A DNA stretch of 64,000 bases from DATMTS01 sp035564555 (lineage in GTDB: Bacteria > Actinomycetota > Actinomycetes > Actinomycetales > Microbacteriaceae). The DNA is taken from the NCBI GenBank assembly GCA_035564555.1, contig DATMTS010000115.1:22899-86898 (forward strand), in the 5' to 3' direction. Both the position numbers and the translations under genes were made by a program. Of this stretch, positions 40,946-48,760 are shown one piece after another. Position 1 is the stretch's first letter, and every line of letters starts with the position of its first letter. The notes under the pieces are model-generated. The model saw only the letters and a list, made by a program, of their open reading frames with translations, made no database searches and had not been told where the DNA came from.

Positions 40946-41500
40946 GTGATCGCGGATGTACTGGCGGCGGCAGCCGAACGCATGGACAAGGCCGTCGAGG
41001 TGGCGAAGGACGACTTCTCGACCGTACGCACCGGGCGGGCGAATCCGCAGCTGTTCCAGAAGATCCTCGTGGACTACTACGGTTCGCCGACGCCGCTGGC
41101 CCAGTTGGCCTCGCTGCAGAACCCCGAGGCGCGCACGCTGCTGATCACGCCGTACGACAAGTCGGCGTTGAAGGACATCGAGAAGGCCATCGTCGCAACG
41201 CCCAACCTCGGCGCGACGCCGAACAACGACGGCACCATCATCCGAGTCACCATGCCCGAACTCACCGAGGAGCGCAGGCGCGAGTTCGTGAAGATCGTGC
41301 GGGGCAAGGCGGAGGACGCCAAGGTCTCGATCCGCAACGTGCGTCGCAAGGCGAAGGACGACCTCGACGCTCAGAAATCCGAGGTGGGCGACGATGAGGT
41401 CACGCGCGCCGAGAAGGAACTCGAGCTGATCACCAAGCGCCACACCGACGCCATCGACGAGGCTCTCGTGCGCAAGGAAGCAGAACTGCTCGAGGTATAG
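40946..41500 (+). CDS. frr: Ribosome recycling factor
   Basis: Splits post-termination ribosomes with EF-G. The 184-residue protein is a full-length RRF: ADVLAAAAERMDKAVEVAKDDF, STVRTGRANPQLFQKILVDYYGSPTPL, NPEARTLLITPYDKSALKDIEKAI, DGTIIRVTMPELTEERRREFVK. The start is the GTG at 40946, five bases after AAGGAG; the in-frame GTG at 40940 overlaps that Shine-Dalgarno sequence. TAAGCT (40912-40917) may be its -10. Confidence 0.96.
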   Translation: MIADVLAAAAERMDKAVEVAKDDFSTVRTGRANPQLFQKILVDYYGSPTPLAQLASLQNPEARTLLITPYDKSALKDIEKAIVATPNLGATPNNDGTIIRVTMPELTEERRREFVKIVRGKAEDAKVSIRNVRRKAKDDLDAQKSEVGDDEVTRAEKELELITKRHTDAIDEALVRKEAELLEV

Positions 41501-41506
41501 CCCGAC

Positions 41507-42523
41507 ATGACGAACGGACGAACGTCCGAACCGGAGCCGCCCCCGGAGCCGCAGCGGGGAGCGCACGGGCCGGGCAGGCCTGATGCAGCGGCTTTCCGCG
41601 CCCAGGTGAGGGCGCGCCGGGCCGATATCGAGCGCCAGGTGCAGGAGACGAGGGCGCAGTTCGATCAGGCGAACGAGAAGATCCGCGCGCGTACCGGACG
41701 CAACTTGATCCTGGCGATCGCCATCGGCCTCGCTTTCGGCGCGCTCGTGCTCGTCAGCCTGATCTTCGTCAAAGAGATCTTCATGCTGCTCGCCGTCGCG
41801 CTCTCCGCGTTCGCCGCACTGGAGATCGCCGACGCGTTCCGCGGCTCCGGTAGACGCATCTCTCGCACCCCTACCGTCATCGCGGCCGTCGGGATGATTC
41901 CGGCATCCTTCTACCTGGGCTCGAACGGTCTCTGGTACTCGGCGGTCGCCGGGGTCGTGCTCGTGCTGGTGTGGCGGCTCGCCGAGTCAGTGCCCCCGGC
42001 GGGGCGCATACCGGGCCGTGCGCTTGTTCGCGACCTGTCCTCCGCGGTGCTGATCCAGATCTATGTCGGGTTCCTCGCGGCGTTCGCGGTGCTGCTCGTG
42101 GCTCAGCCGAACGGTCAATGGTGGACTCTCGCATTCGTCATCCTGGTGATCGCCGTCGACACCGGCGCCTACGCCAGCGGCCTCGCCTTCGGTAAGCACC
42201 CGATGGCGCCGACGATCAGCCCCAAGAAGACGTGGGAGGGATTCGCCGGTGCCGCGGCCGCGAGCATCGTCGCCGGCGTGCTGCTCGCCGTTTTCATGTT
42301 GAACGTCGCGTGGTGGTTCGGATTGGTGCTCGGGCCGGTGCTGCTGCTGACGGCGACCTTCGGCGACCTCGCTGAGTCGCTGATCAAGCGGGATATCGGA
42401 ATCAAAGACATGAGCTCCTGGCTGCCCGGGCACGGTGGCTTTCTCGATCGCCTCGACTCGATTCTGCCCTCGGCGGCTGCAGCGTACGGGCTCTACGTGG
42501 TGTTCATGCCGCTGATCGGTTGA
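41507..42523 (+). CDS. cdsA: Phosphatidate cytidylyltransferase
   Basis: Integral membrane enzyme making CDP-diacylglycerol from phosphatidate and CTP for phospholipid synthesis. The 338-residue protein has a ~60-residue hydrophilic, partly coiled N-terminus, about eight membrane segments, the motif GKHPMAPTISPKKTWEGFAG (~225) and the family signature SLIKRDIGIKDMSSWLPGHG followed by GFLDRLDS (~290-320). It starts 6 bases after frr, which fits the usual frr-cdsA pairing. Confidence 0.95.
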   Translation: MTNGRTSEPEPPPEPQRGAHGPGRPDAAAFRAQVRARRADIERQVQETRAQFDQANEKIRARTGRNLILAIAIGLAFGALVLVSLIFVKEIFMLLAVALSAFAALEIADAFRGSGRRISRTPTVIAAVGMIPASFYLGSNGLWYSAVAGVVLVLVWRLAESVPPAGRIPGRALVRDLSSAVLIQIYVGFLAAFAVLLVAQPNGQWWTLAFVILVIAVDTGAYASGLAFGKHPMAPTISPKKTWEGFAGAAAASIVAGVLLAVFMLNVAWWFGLVLGPVLLLTATFGDLAESLIKRDIGIKDMSSWLPGHGGFLDRLDSILPSAAAAYGLYVVFMPLIG

Positions 42524-42546
42524 GCGGATTCCGTGGCCGCGTTTGG

Positions 42547-42552
42547 CACAAT
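42547..42552 (+). promoter_or_regulatory. Possible -10 hexamer of the DivIVA-repeat gene
   Basis: CACAAT lies six bases before the GTG at 42559. The same word occurs at the rplS promoter (24247). Confidence 0.35.
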
Positions 42553-42558
42553 GGGGCG

Positions 42559-43116
42559 GTGACGACTTTTCCGACAGTTGGCCGAACCCGCCGCGGCTAC
42601 GACACCGCCGAGGTGGATGCCTTCCTGGCTCGCGCTCGGCTGGCATACGACGGCGGCCTTGACGAGTCGGGGCAGCCCGCGAGGCTTGATGCCGCGGAGA
42701 TCAGGAGGACGGCCTTCGCCCTGCAGCGCGGCGGCTATCGCACCGACGCGGTCGACGCCGCCCTGGAGCGGCTGGAGGACGTCTTCGCGGAACGCGAGCG
42801 ACTTCAGGCGCGCGCACGGGTGGGGGATTCCGCCTGGTTCGCGCAGAGCCGCGAAACGGCACAGGTCATCCTGAACCGGCTGAGTAGGGAGCCCGGGCAC
42901 CGTTTCGCGCGGGCCAATCCGCTTTCATACGGCTACAGCCGTCGGGAGGTGGACCGTTTCGCCGGGCGCTTGACCCGTTATTTCCGGGATGGAAAGCCGA
43001 TGAGTGTGGACGAGGTGCGCACCACGGTGTTCCGCCCGCAACGGGGCGGATACCGGGAGACCCAGGTCGACATGGTGCTCGACGCGGTCGTCGATGTGAT
43101 GCTGGCTGTTCGCTGA
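42559..43116 (+). CDS. DivIVA-domain repeat protein
   Basis: A 185-residue protein built from four DivIVA-like motifs: RRGYDTAEVDAFLARAR (~10), RGGYRTDAVDAALERLED (~59), GYSRREVDRFAGRLTRYF (~125) and RGGYRETQVDMVLDAVVD (~163). Motifs one and three resemble the membrane-binding N-terminal hook region of DivIVA; motifs two and four match each other. It fits the actinobacterial DivIVA domain repeat family (TIGR03543-like). There is no coiled-coil tail, so it is not a standard polar organiser. The GTG at 42559 is chosen because no conserved sequence lies before it. It follows cdsA by 35 bases. Confidence 0.8.
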   Translation: MTTFPTVGRTRRGYDTAEVDAFLARARLAYDGGLDESGQPARLDAAEIRRTAFALQRGGYRTDAVDAALERLEDVFAERERLQARARVGDSAWFAQSRETAQVILNRLSREPGHRFARANPLSYGYSRREVDRFAGRLTRYFRDGKPMSVDEVRTTVFRPQRGGYRETQVDMVLDAVVDVMLAVR

Positions 43117-43165
43117 ACGGTCGCCCTCGGAATTGGCGTCCCTTCGCCATCTACGTTATCGTTTT

Positions 43166-43855
43166 GTGATCGTGGGTAGACGAACAGCGGTGCATACGCC
43201 TCCCGAGCCGACACAGACGGCAGAGGCAGCCGATCGGAGACCCCGAACCAAGGGCCGTCCCATCGTCGTCGGCATCGCGTTCCTCGCCGCGATCGGGTTC
43301 TTCATGGTCAACATCGTCGACCCGTATTCCGGCGCGACGGCCTCGCCCGACTTCGCGCTCGCGGCGCACACCGATCGGTTCGAGGGCCAACCGGTGCAAC
43401 ACCTCGCCGTCGACGACGGCATCTCGGCGCCCACCATCACGCGCGACTCGTTCACGGTCAAATTGAAGCCGAAGCCGGTACCCAAACCGCAGCCCGTCGT
43501 CACGGTCGCCGGCGCCTCCTCCAGCGACTCCGGCGCGTCCGCGCCCGCGGTCGGCACGCCGGATCCGGGCAGTGCGCAGGCCTATGCGAAAAGCGCTCTC
43601 GCCGCCCGCGGCATGGGCCAGGATCAGTTCTCCTGCCTGGTCGCGCTGTGGAACCGCGAGTCCGGCTGGAACGTCTACGCCTCCAACCCCTCGGGCGCCT
43701 ACGGCATCCCCCAAGCGCTGCCGGGCAGCAAGATGGGCGCGGGCTGGCAGACGAGCGCGACGGTTCAGATCAACTGGGGCCTCGGTTACATCAGCGGCCG
43801 GTACGGCACGCCGTGCGGCGCGTGGGCGCATTCCCAGAGCACAGGCTGGTATTGA
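43166..43855 (+). CDS. Secreted/membrane-anchored transglycosylase-SLT-like protein
   Basis: A 229-residue protein. After a ~40-residue basic N-terminus comes one membrane segment or signal anchor (IVVGIAFLAAIGFFMVNIV, ~45-62), a Pro/Lys-rich linker (KLKPKPVPKPQPVV), a Ser/Ala-rich stretch and a C-terminal lysozyme-like domain (~150-229): FSCLVALWNRESGWNVYASNPSGAYGIPQALPG with the catalytic-type Glu, and WGLGYISGRYGTPCGAW. Such domains cleave peptidoglycan glycan strands. Two Cys flank the domain. The start is a GTG; TACGTT (43152) lies eight bases before it. Confidence 0.78.
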   Translation: MIVGRRTAVHTPPEPTQTAEAADRRPRTKGRPIVVGIAFLAAIGFFMVNIVDPYSGATASPDFALAAHTDRFEGQPVQHLAVDDGISAPTITRDSFTVKLKPKPVPKPQPVVTVAGASSSDSGASAPAVGTPDPGSAQAYAKSALAARGMGQDQFSCLVALWNRESGWNVYASNPSGAYGIPQALPGSKMGAGWQTSATVQINWGLGYISGRYGTPCGAWAHSQSTGWY

Positions 43856-43902
43856 GCCGAGCGGCTGAACCACCGCGCTTACGCGCCGGTGGACCGCTTC
43901 AG

Positions 43903-43908
43903 TAACCT
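43903..43908 (+). promoter_or_regulatory. Putative -10 hexamer of the antiporter gene (leaderless type)
   Basis: TAACCT stands six bases before the ATG at 43915 with no Shine-Dalgarno sequence. Confidence 0.5.
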
Positions 43909-43914
43909 GAGCAC

Positions 43915-45633
43915 ATGGGCTTCGCGCTGATCGGTGCGGCGGCGCTCGTGATCATCGTCGGCGTCGCTGCATTCTCGCGTCGGCTCGGCGTCGCGATGCC
44001 GCTTGTCCTCGTCGTGGTGGGCCTCGGCGTCTCGTATCTGCCCGGAGTCCCGGCGATCGTCGTGCCACCGTGGCTCATCCTGGAGGCGCTGCTGCCGCCG
44101 TTGCTCTACGCGGCCGCCGTGCAGGTGCCGGTGATGGATTTCCGCCGCAACTTCGGCGCGATCTCCACCCTCTCGGTGGGACTCGTGGCGGCCACCATGC
44201 TCGGCGTCGGGCTCGTGCTCTACGGCATCCTGCCCGGTCTTGATGCCGCTGCGGCGTTGGCTCTGGGGGCGGTGGTCGCTCCGACGGACGCCGTCGCAGC
44301 CACTGCGGTGGCCAAGCGGATGGGCCTTCCCGGTCGTCTTGTAACGTTGCTGGAGGGTGAATCGCTGGTCAACGACGCGTCCGCACTCGTGCTGCTGAAG
44401 TCGGCGGTCGGGGCCATGGCGGCGACGGTGAGCATGCTGCAGGTCGCGGGCGCGTTCGCCTTCTCCGTCGTCGTGGCGGTCGGGATCGGACTCGTCGTCG
44501 GGTATGTGACGGTCTTCGTGCGGTCGAAGCTGCATGACCCGGTGCTCGTGACGACGGTCTCGTTCGTGGTGCCGTTCGTCGCGTACATCCCCGTCGAGGC
44601 GCTCGGCGCCTCCGGGGTCCTGTCGGTTGTCGTCGCCGGCATCTACTCAGGCCACGCCGGGGCGAAGCACTTCTCCGCGCAGTCCAGGATCAGCGAACGA
44701 CTGAACTGGCGCACCGTGCAGTTCGTGCTCGAAAACGGCGTGTTCCTGCTGATCGGACTTCAGCTGAAGGCGATCGTGGCGCACGTGCCGCACGATCAGA
44801 TCGGCATCATCGGCTCGGTCGCGCTCGGCGTGCTGATCGTCTGCCTGCTGCTGGTGATCCGGTCGTTGTTCGTGGGCGGTCTGCTGCTGCGGATGCGACT
44901 GCAGGGCAGGCGCGCGCGGCGGGTGGCCCCCCAGGTGGCGAACGAACTGGAGCGCGAGCGACGGCATCCGGCGCGCAACGAGCGCAGCCGACGGCGTCGC
45001 GGCCGCGCGCTCGAACGCCGCTCCGCGGATCTGCACGACCGGCAGAACGACGTGGTCGGTGTGCGCGGCGGCGCCGTGCTCACCTGGGCGGGAATGCGGG
45101 GTGTCGTCACGCTCGCCGCCGCGCAGTCGCTGCCGAGCGACACCCCGTACCGTGCGCAACTCATCCTGATGGCCGTGACGGTCACGATCCTCACGCTGCT
45201 GTTGCAGGGCGGCACGCTGCCCTGGTTGATGCGGCTGACCGGCGTGCGTGGCACCGACCTGGTGGCCGATCGTCGGGAACTGGCGCAATTGATCGAGGAG
45301 ATCGGCTCTGCCGGTGAATCCGTGCTGCAGAGCCCGCAGGATCACCTGCCGGACGGGGAAGAGGTCGGAGACGGGGTGATCGAACGGCTGCGGCACGACG
45401 TCGGTCGACGGCGGGAGTCCGCATGGGAACGGGTCGAGAACATCGAGAACGAAGGCCCGTCCGGACCGCATGCGCAGTATCGCTCCTTGCGTGCCGAATT
45501 GCTCGCCGCCGAGCGCGAGGCGTTGCTCGAAGCGCGCAGCCGGGGCAGCTACTCATCGCGCATCCTCGCTCAGGCGGAGCGGATGCTGGACCTCGAGGAG
45601 TCCCGTCTGCAGCAGGACGACGACCCCGGTTGA
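43915..45633 (+). CDS. Na+/H+ antiporter, CPA1 family
   Basis: Membrane cation/proton antiporter of 572 residues. About twelve membrane segments occupy residues 1-~435, with the CPA1 core PTDAVAATAVAKRMGLPGRL (~122) and LEGESLVNDASALVLLKSAVG (~143), which hold the ion-binding Asp residues. An Arg-rich cytoplasmic loop (~335-380: RRARRVAPQVANELERERRH) interrupts before WAGMRGVVTLAAAQSLP (~390). A ~130-residue hydrophilic, partly coiled C-terminus follows. The ion cannot be read. Confidence 0.88.
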   Translation: MGFALIGAAALVIIVGVAAFSRRLGVAMPLVLVVVGLGVSYLPGVPAIVVPPWLILEALLPPLLYAAAVQVPVMDFRRNFGAISTLSVGLVAATMLGVGLVLYGILPGLDAAAALALGAVVAPTDAVAATAVAKRMGLPGRLVTLLEGESLVNDASALVLLKSAVGAMAATVSMLQVAGAFAFSVVVAVGIGLVVGYVTVFVRSKLHDPVLVTTVSFVVPFVAYIPVEALGASGVLSVVVAGIYSGHAGAKHFSAQSRISERLNWRTVQFVLENGVFLLIGLQLKAIVAHVPHDQIGIIGSVALGVLIVCLLLVIRSLFVGGLLLRMRLQGRRARRVAPQVANELERERRHPARNERSRRRRGRALERRSADLHDRQNDVVGVRGGAVLTWAGMRGVVTLAAAQSLPSDTPYRAQLILMAVTVTILTLLLQGGTLPWLMRLTGVRGTDLVADRRELAQLIEEIGSAGESVLQSPQDHLPDGEEVGDGVIERLRHDVGRRRESAWERVENIENEGPSGPHAQYRSLRAELLAAEREALLEARSRGSYSSRILAQAERMLDLEESRLQQDDDPG

Positions 45634-45665
45634 CGCCGAGCCCCGGCCGGCACGGTCCTCGCGAA

Positions 45666-45671
45666 TACAAT
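45666..45671 (+). promoter_or_regulatory. Putative -10 hexamer of the gene at 45678 (leaderless type)
   Basis: TACAAT, the closest match to the -10 consensus among the leaderless candidates, lies six bases before the ATG. Confidence 0.55.
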
Positions 45672-45677
45672 GGTGCA

Positions 45678-45977
45678 ATGCCGCGCAGCAACCGACCTCG
45701 GGGACGGCGACAGAGCGATGCCGAACCGGTCCAGCCGCGCTTCGATGCGCTGCTGACGGGGTGGCGCCGCACCGAGCACAGACGCGGTGCGATCTGGAAC
45801 GTGCAGCCGGTCTCGGCGGTGCAGGCCGTGAAGCCATACACCTGCCCGGGTTGCGAGCAGACGATCCAGCCCGGCACCGCTCACCTCGTGACCTGGCGTG
45901 CCGACGGCGTGCTCGGCGACGAGGCCGATCTTGCCGCACGGCGGCATTGGCACACGCACTGCTGGAAGCTGAATTGA
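45678..45977 (+). CDS. Small zinc-ribbon-like protein of unknown function
   Basis: A 99-residue protein with a basic disordered start (RSNRPRGRRQSD) and a compact C-terminal half with metal-binding spacing: YTCPGCEQTIQPGTAHLV ... RRHWHTHCWKLN, that is C-x2-C and H-x-H-x-C, a zinc-ribbon/LIM-like ligand set. Similar small proteins are common in Actinobacteria next to unrelated genes; I know no function. The ATG is supported by TACAAT six bases upstream. Confidence 0.72.
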   Translation: MPRSNRPRGRRQSDAEPVQPRFDALLTGWRRTEHRRGAIWNVQPVSAVQAVKPYTCPGCEQTIQPGTAHLVTWRADGVLGDEADLAARRHWHTHCWKLN

Positions 45978-46037
45978 TCTGAATTGAACCGGGCTGAGCC
46001 GAGCTACCGTCGACGCCTCTACCGCACACGGAATGCA

Positions 46038-47078
46038 TCAGAGTTCGTTCTGGTGCGGGATCACGACCTGCTTGATGATGAGCAGGATCGAGGCGGCGAA
46101 CGGAATCGCGATCAGCGCGCCCAGCACGCCCAGCAGCGAACCCCCGGCCAGCGCCGCGATGACCACAACCGCACCGGGCACCGACACGGCGCGATTCATG
46201 ATGTTCGGACTGAGGAAGTAAGCCTCGACCTGCATGTAGATGACGTAGTAGATCGCGGCGACGAGCGCGGTCAGCGGCGAGGCGAGCAGCAGCGACAGCA
46301 GCACGATGATCACCGAACCGGAGAGCGTGCCGACCAGCGGGATGAGGGAGAACAAGAAGGCGATCACGGCCAGCAGCACCGGGAACGGGGCACCGATGAT
46401 GGTGAGGAAGATCGCGCTCAGCACGCCGTTGATCAGCGCGAGAGCGACCTGGCCCATCACGTATTTGCCCACAGAGTCGGTGATCTGCTCGGCGATGTCG
46501 GCGAACCGTGCACGCTTGGATGCCGGCACCAGCTGATAGGTGGCGCGCTTCATGCCGTTCAGCGACGCCGTGAAGTACAGCGTGAGGATCAGCACGACGA
46601 TCACTCCGAAGAAGCCGCTGACGATGCCGATGCCGGCTTTCAGCAGCCCGCCCCCGATGTTGCCGAGGTTCTTCTGGATGCTCTCCCACATCTGGGCGAA
46701 GGTCTGGTCGAAGTTGATGGCCGGGAACTGATGCTTCAACGAGGCGTACCAGTCTTGCGCAGTGCCCTCGTTCACGAATTTGGTGATCGTCTCGACCAGA
46801 CCGGAGGCCTGATCGATGATCACCGGGATCATCGCCCAGATGATGCCGCCGAGCACGATCAGGATGCCGACCAGCACGATCAGTATCGCCGACCATCTGG
46901 GCAGCTTGCGGCGCTCCAGGAACGCGATGATCGGCTCGAGACCGAGCGCGATGAACAACGCGGCTCCGATGTAGGTGAGGATCGTCGACAGCGAGACGAT
47001 CGAGGTGAGGATCAGGATGCCTACCCCGACGCCCAGCGTTCCCACCAGCCCGACGCGGAACGCGTTCTGGATCCTCAC
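46038..47078 (-). CDS. AI-2E family transporter
   Basis: A 346-residue polytopic membrane protein of the UPF0118/AI-2E family, with seven or eight hydrophobic segments and the conserved GALFIALGLEPIIAFLERR-like start, a large extracytoplasmic loop (~90-145), and the C-terminal TALVAAIYYVIYMQVEAYFLSPNIMNRAVSV and GGSLLGVLGALIAIPFAA. Family members have been linked to autoinducer-2 export or Na+(Li+)/H+ antiport; the substrate here is unknown. The GTG start at 47078 follows GGGAG. Confidence 0.88.
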   Translation of the reverse strand: MRIQNAFRVGLVGTLGVGVGILILTSIVSLSTILTYIGAALFIALGLEPIIAFLERRKLPRWSAILIVLVGILIVLGGIIWAMIPVIIDQASGLVETITKFVNEGTAQDWYASLKHQFPAINFDQTFAQMWESIQKNLGNIGGGLLKAGIGIVSGFFGVIVVLILTLYFTASLNGMKRATYQLVPASKRARFADIAEQITDSVGKYVMGQVALALINGVLSAIFLTIIGAPFPVLLAVIAFLFSLIPLVGTLSGSVIIVLLSLLLASPLTALVAAIYYVIYMQVEAYFLSPNIMNRAVSVPGAVVVIAALAGGSLLGVLGALIAIPFAASILLIIKQVVIPHQNEL

Positions 47079-47115
47079 GTGTGCTCCCTCCGCCGCGAAC
47101 CGGTGCCGGAAGCGG

Positions 47116-48564
47116 TCACGCGGTCTCTGCAGCCACCTGTTCCGCTTGGCTCAACACGCCGCGCAGACTCTCGAAGTAGCCGGCAACGGCCTCGCGTTCG
47201 ATCCTAATCTGCGCCAGTCGCTCTTCCGCGTCAGCGATGAGCCGGCGTGTGCGGTCCTCCGCGTCCTCGGCGATCATCCGTGCGCGGTCTTCGGCGTCGA
47301 GCACGATCTGGCGTGCCGCCTCCTGCGCCTGCTTGCGCGCTTCCTTGACCTCGAGCCGGGTGTCGGCCTCGATCGCGTCGGCGTCGGCGCGTGCCTCTTT
47401 CGCGCGCCGAGTGGCTGCAGCCAGTTGCTGGGCGGCGTCGTCGACGTACTGCTGGGTCTCCGCGACGGCATCCTGATGCAACGCAAGGTGTTCCTGTTCG
47501 GCCTCGTCGCGACGCTGAGCCAGTTCCGCTTCGAGCTCGATCCGTGCCCGCTCCGCCTCGGAGCGCTGCGCGTCGACCTCGTCGAGGACTCGGCTGCGCA
47601 GGTCGGCGAGCTCCGCCTCGAGGTCGACGCGTGCCTGCTCGGCCTCCCGGTCGGCGGTGGCGATCGCCGAGGCGAGTTGCGCGTCGAAATCGGCGGTGCG
47701 CTGCGCGAGTTCGCGGTCGACGTTGGCGCGGGCCTGCTCGGTCTCGTTCTGCAGGTCGATGCGTGACTGGTGCAGGTCGGCGGCCAGATCGCGCTTGGCC
47801 TGCTCGACCTCGGCGGTCAGCGCAAGCCGGGTCTGCTGCGTCTCATCGGCGAACGCGGCGCGCTGCGCCTCGAGCTCGCGGGCCAATGCGGATCGGCGTT
47901 CCTCGACTTCACGCGACAGCCCCGCCGAGGCCTCCCGCGCGGCTTGGGCATCGGCGGCGGCCGAGGCGCGCAGTTCGGCGGCCTCACGCTCGGCCTCGGC
48001 ACGCAGTGCGGCAGCCTCGCGCTTGCTCGTCGAGCGGAGCTCCGCTGCCTCAGTTGCCACCGCGCCACGGATGGCGGCCGCCTCCCGCAGCGCGTCTTGA
48101 GTGAGTTGCTCCTGCGTCGACCGTGCCTTGGCGACGATCTCATTCGCTTCGATCTGGGCGTCCTGCAGCGCTGTGGTGGAACGCACGTGCGCCTCGGCCA
48201 GAATCCGCTCCGCCTGTTCGAGGGCGGATCGACGAACCTTGTCGACCTCGGCTGCGACGGATGCGCGCAGCTTCTCGGCGTCGATGTCGGCCTGGGCGAT
48301 CATGCGCGTCGACTGCTCCTCGGCGACGCGAAGGGTGTTTTCCAGCTTCGTGCCGAGGCCTGAGAAGGTCGGGCTGCCCACCTCTTCGATCTCCGCGTTG
48401 AGCTCGTCGATCTGTGCGTTCAGTCGCTTGATCTCCTTGGACGCGTCCGCGCTCTGCGCGTTCGCCTGGATGAGCTCACGACGCAGGTCGTTGATCGCGC
48501 CCTCGACCTCGTCCTTGTCGTAGCCGCGGAACACCTGCGTGAATTCTGCTTCGTCGGTTGCCAC
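47116..48564 (-). CDS. Long DivIVA-like coiled-coil protein
   Basis: A 482-residue protein that starts with a DivIVA-type hook (EFTQVFRGYDKDEVEGAINDLRREL) and continues as an almost unbroken coiled coil rich in Ala, Glu, Arg and Gln up to the C-terminus. Many 7- and 11-residue periodic blocks are seen, such as REAAALRAEAEREAAEL. The architecture recalls the polarity scaffold proteins Scy and FilP of Streptomyces and smaller cell-shape coiled-coil proteins in other Actinobacteria. It probably localises at membranes or the growing pole. It lies 37 bases before the AI-2E gene on the same strand. Confidence 0.75.
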   Translation of the reverse strand: MATDEAEFTQVFRGYDKDEVEGAINDLRRELIQANAQSADASKEIKRLNAQIDELNAEIEEVGSPTFSGLGTKLENTLRVAEEQSTRMIAQADIDAEKLRASVAAEVDKVRRSALEQAERILAEAHVRSTTALQDAQIEANEIVAKARSTQEQLTQDALREAAAIRGAVATEAAELRSTSKREAAALRAEAEREAAELRASAAADAQAAREASAGLSREVEERRSALARELEAQRAAFADETQQTRLALTAEVEQAKRDLAADLHQSRIDLQNETEQARANVDRELAQRTADFDAQLASAIATADREAEQARVDLEAELADLRSRVLDEVDAQRSEAERARIELEAELAQRRDEAEQEHLALHQDAVAETQQYVDDAAQQLAAATRRAKEARADADAIEADTRLEVKEARKQAQEAARQIVLDAEDRARMIAEDAEDRTRRLIADAEERLAQIRIEREAVAGYFESLRGVLSQAEQVAAETA

Positions 48565-48760
48565 TGGAGTACTTTCGTCGTAGGGAAGCGCTGCGGACGG
48601 GGGAGAGCCGCAAACGCCTCCGAGTTTAGCCGGGGCCCGGCCGCCGGGCGCACACCCGCGTGCAGCCCCCGTCAGGCGCGCTCCCAGCCGCGTCCGCTAT
48701 CGTTGGGTGTCTTTGCTGCCGGCGGCAACCCGACGCCCGCGGAGCTGGAGGATACCTGAC

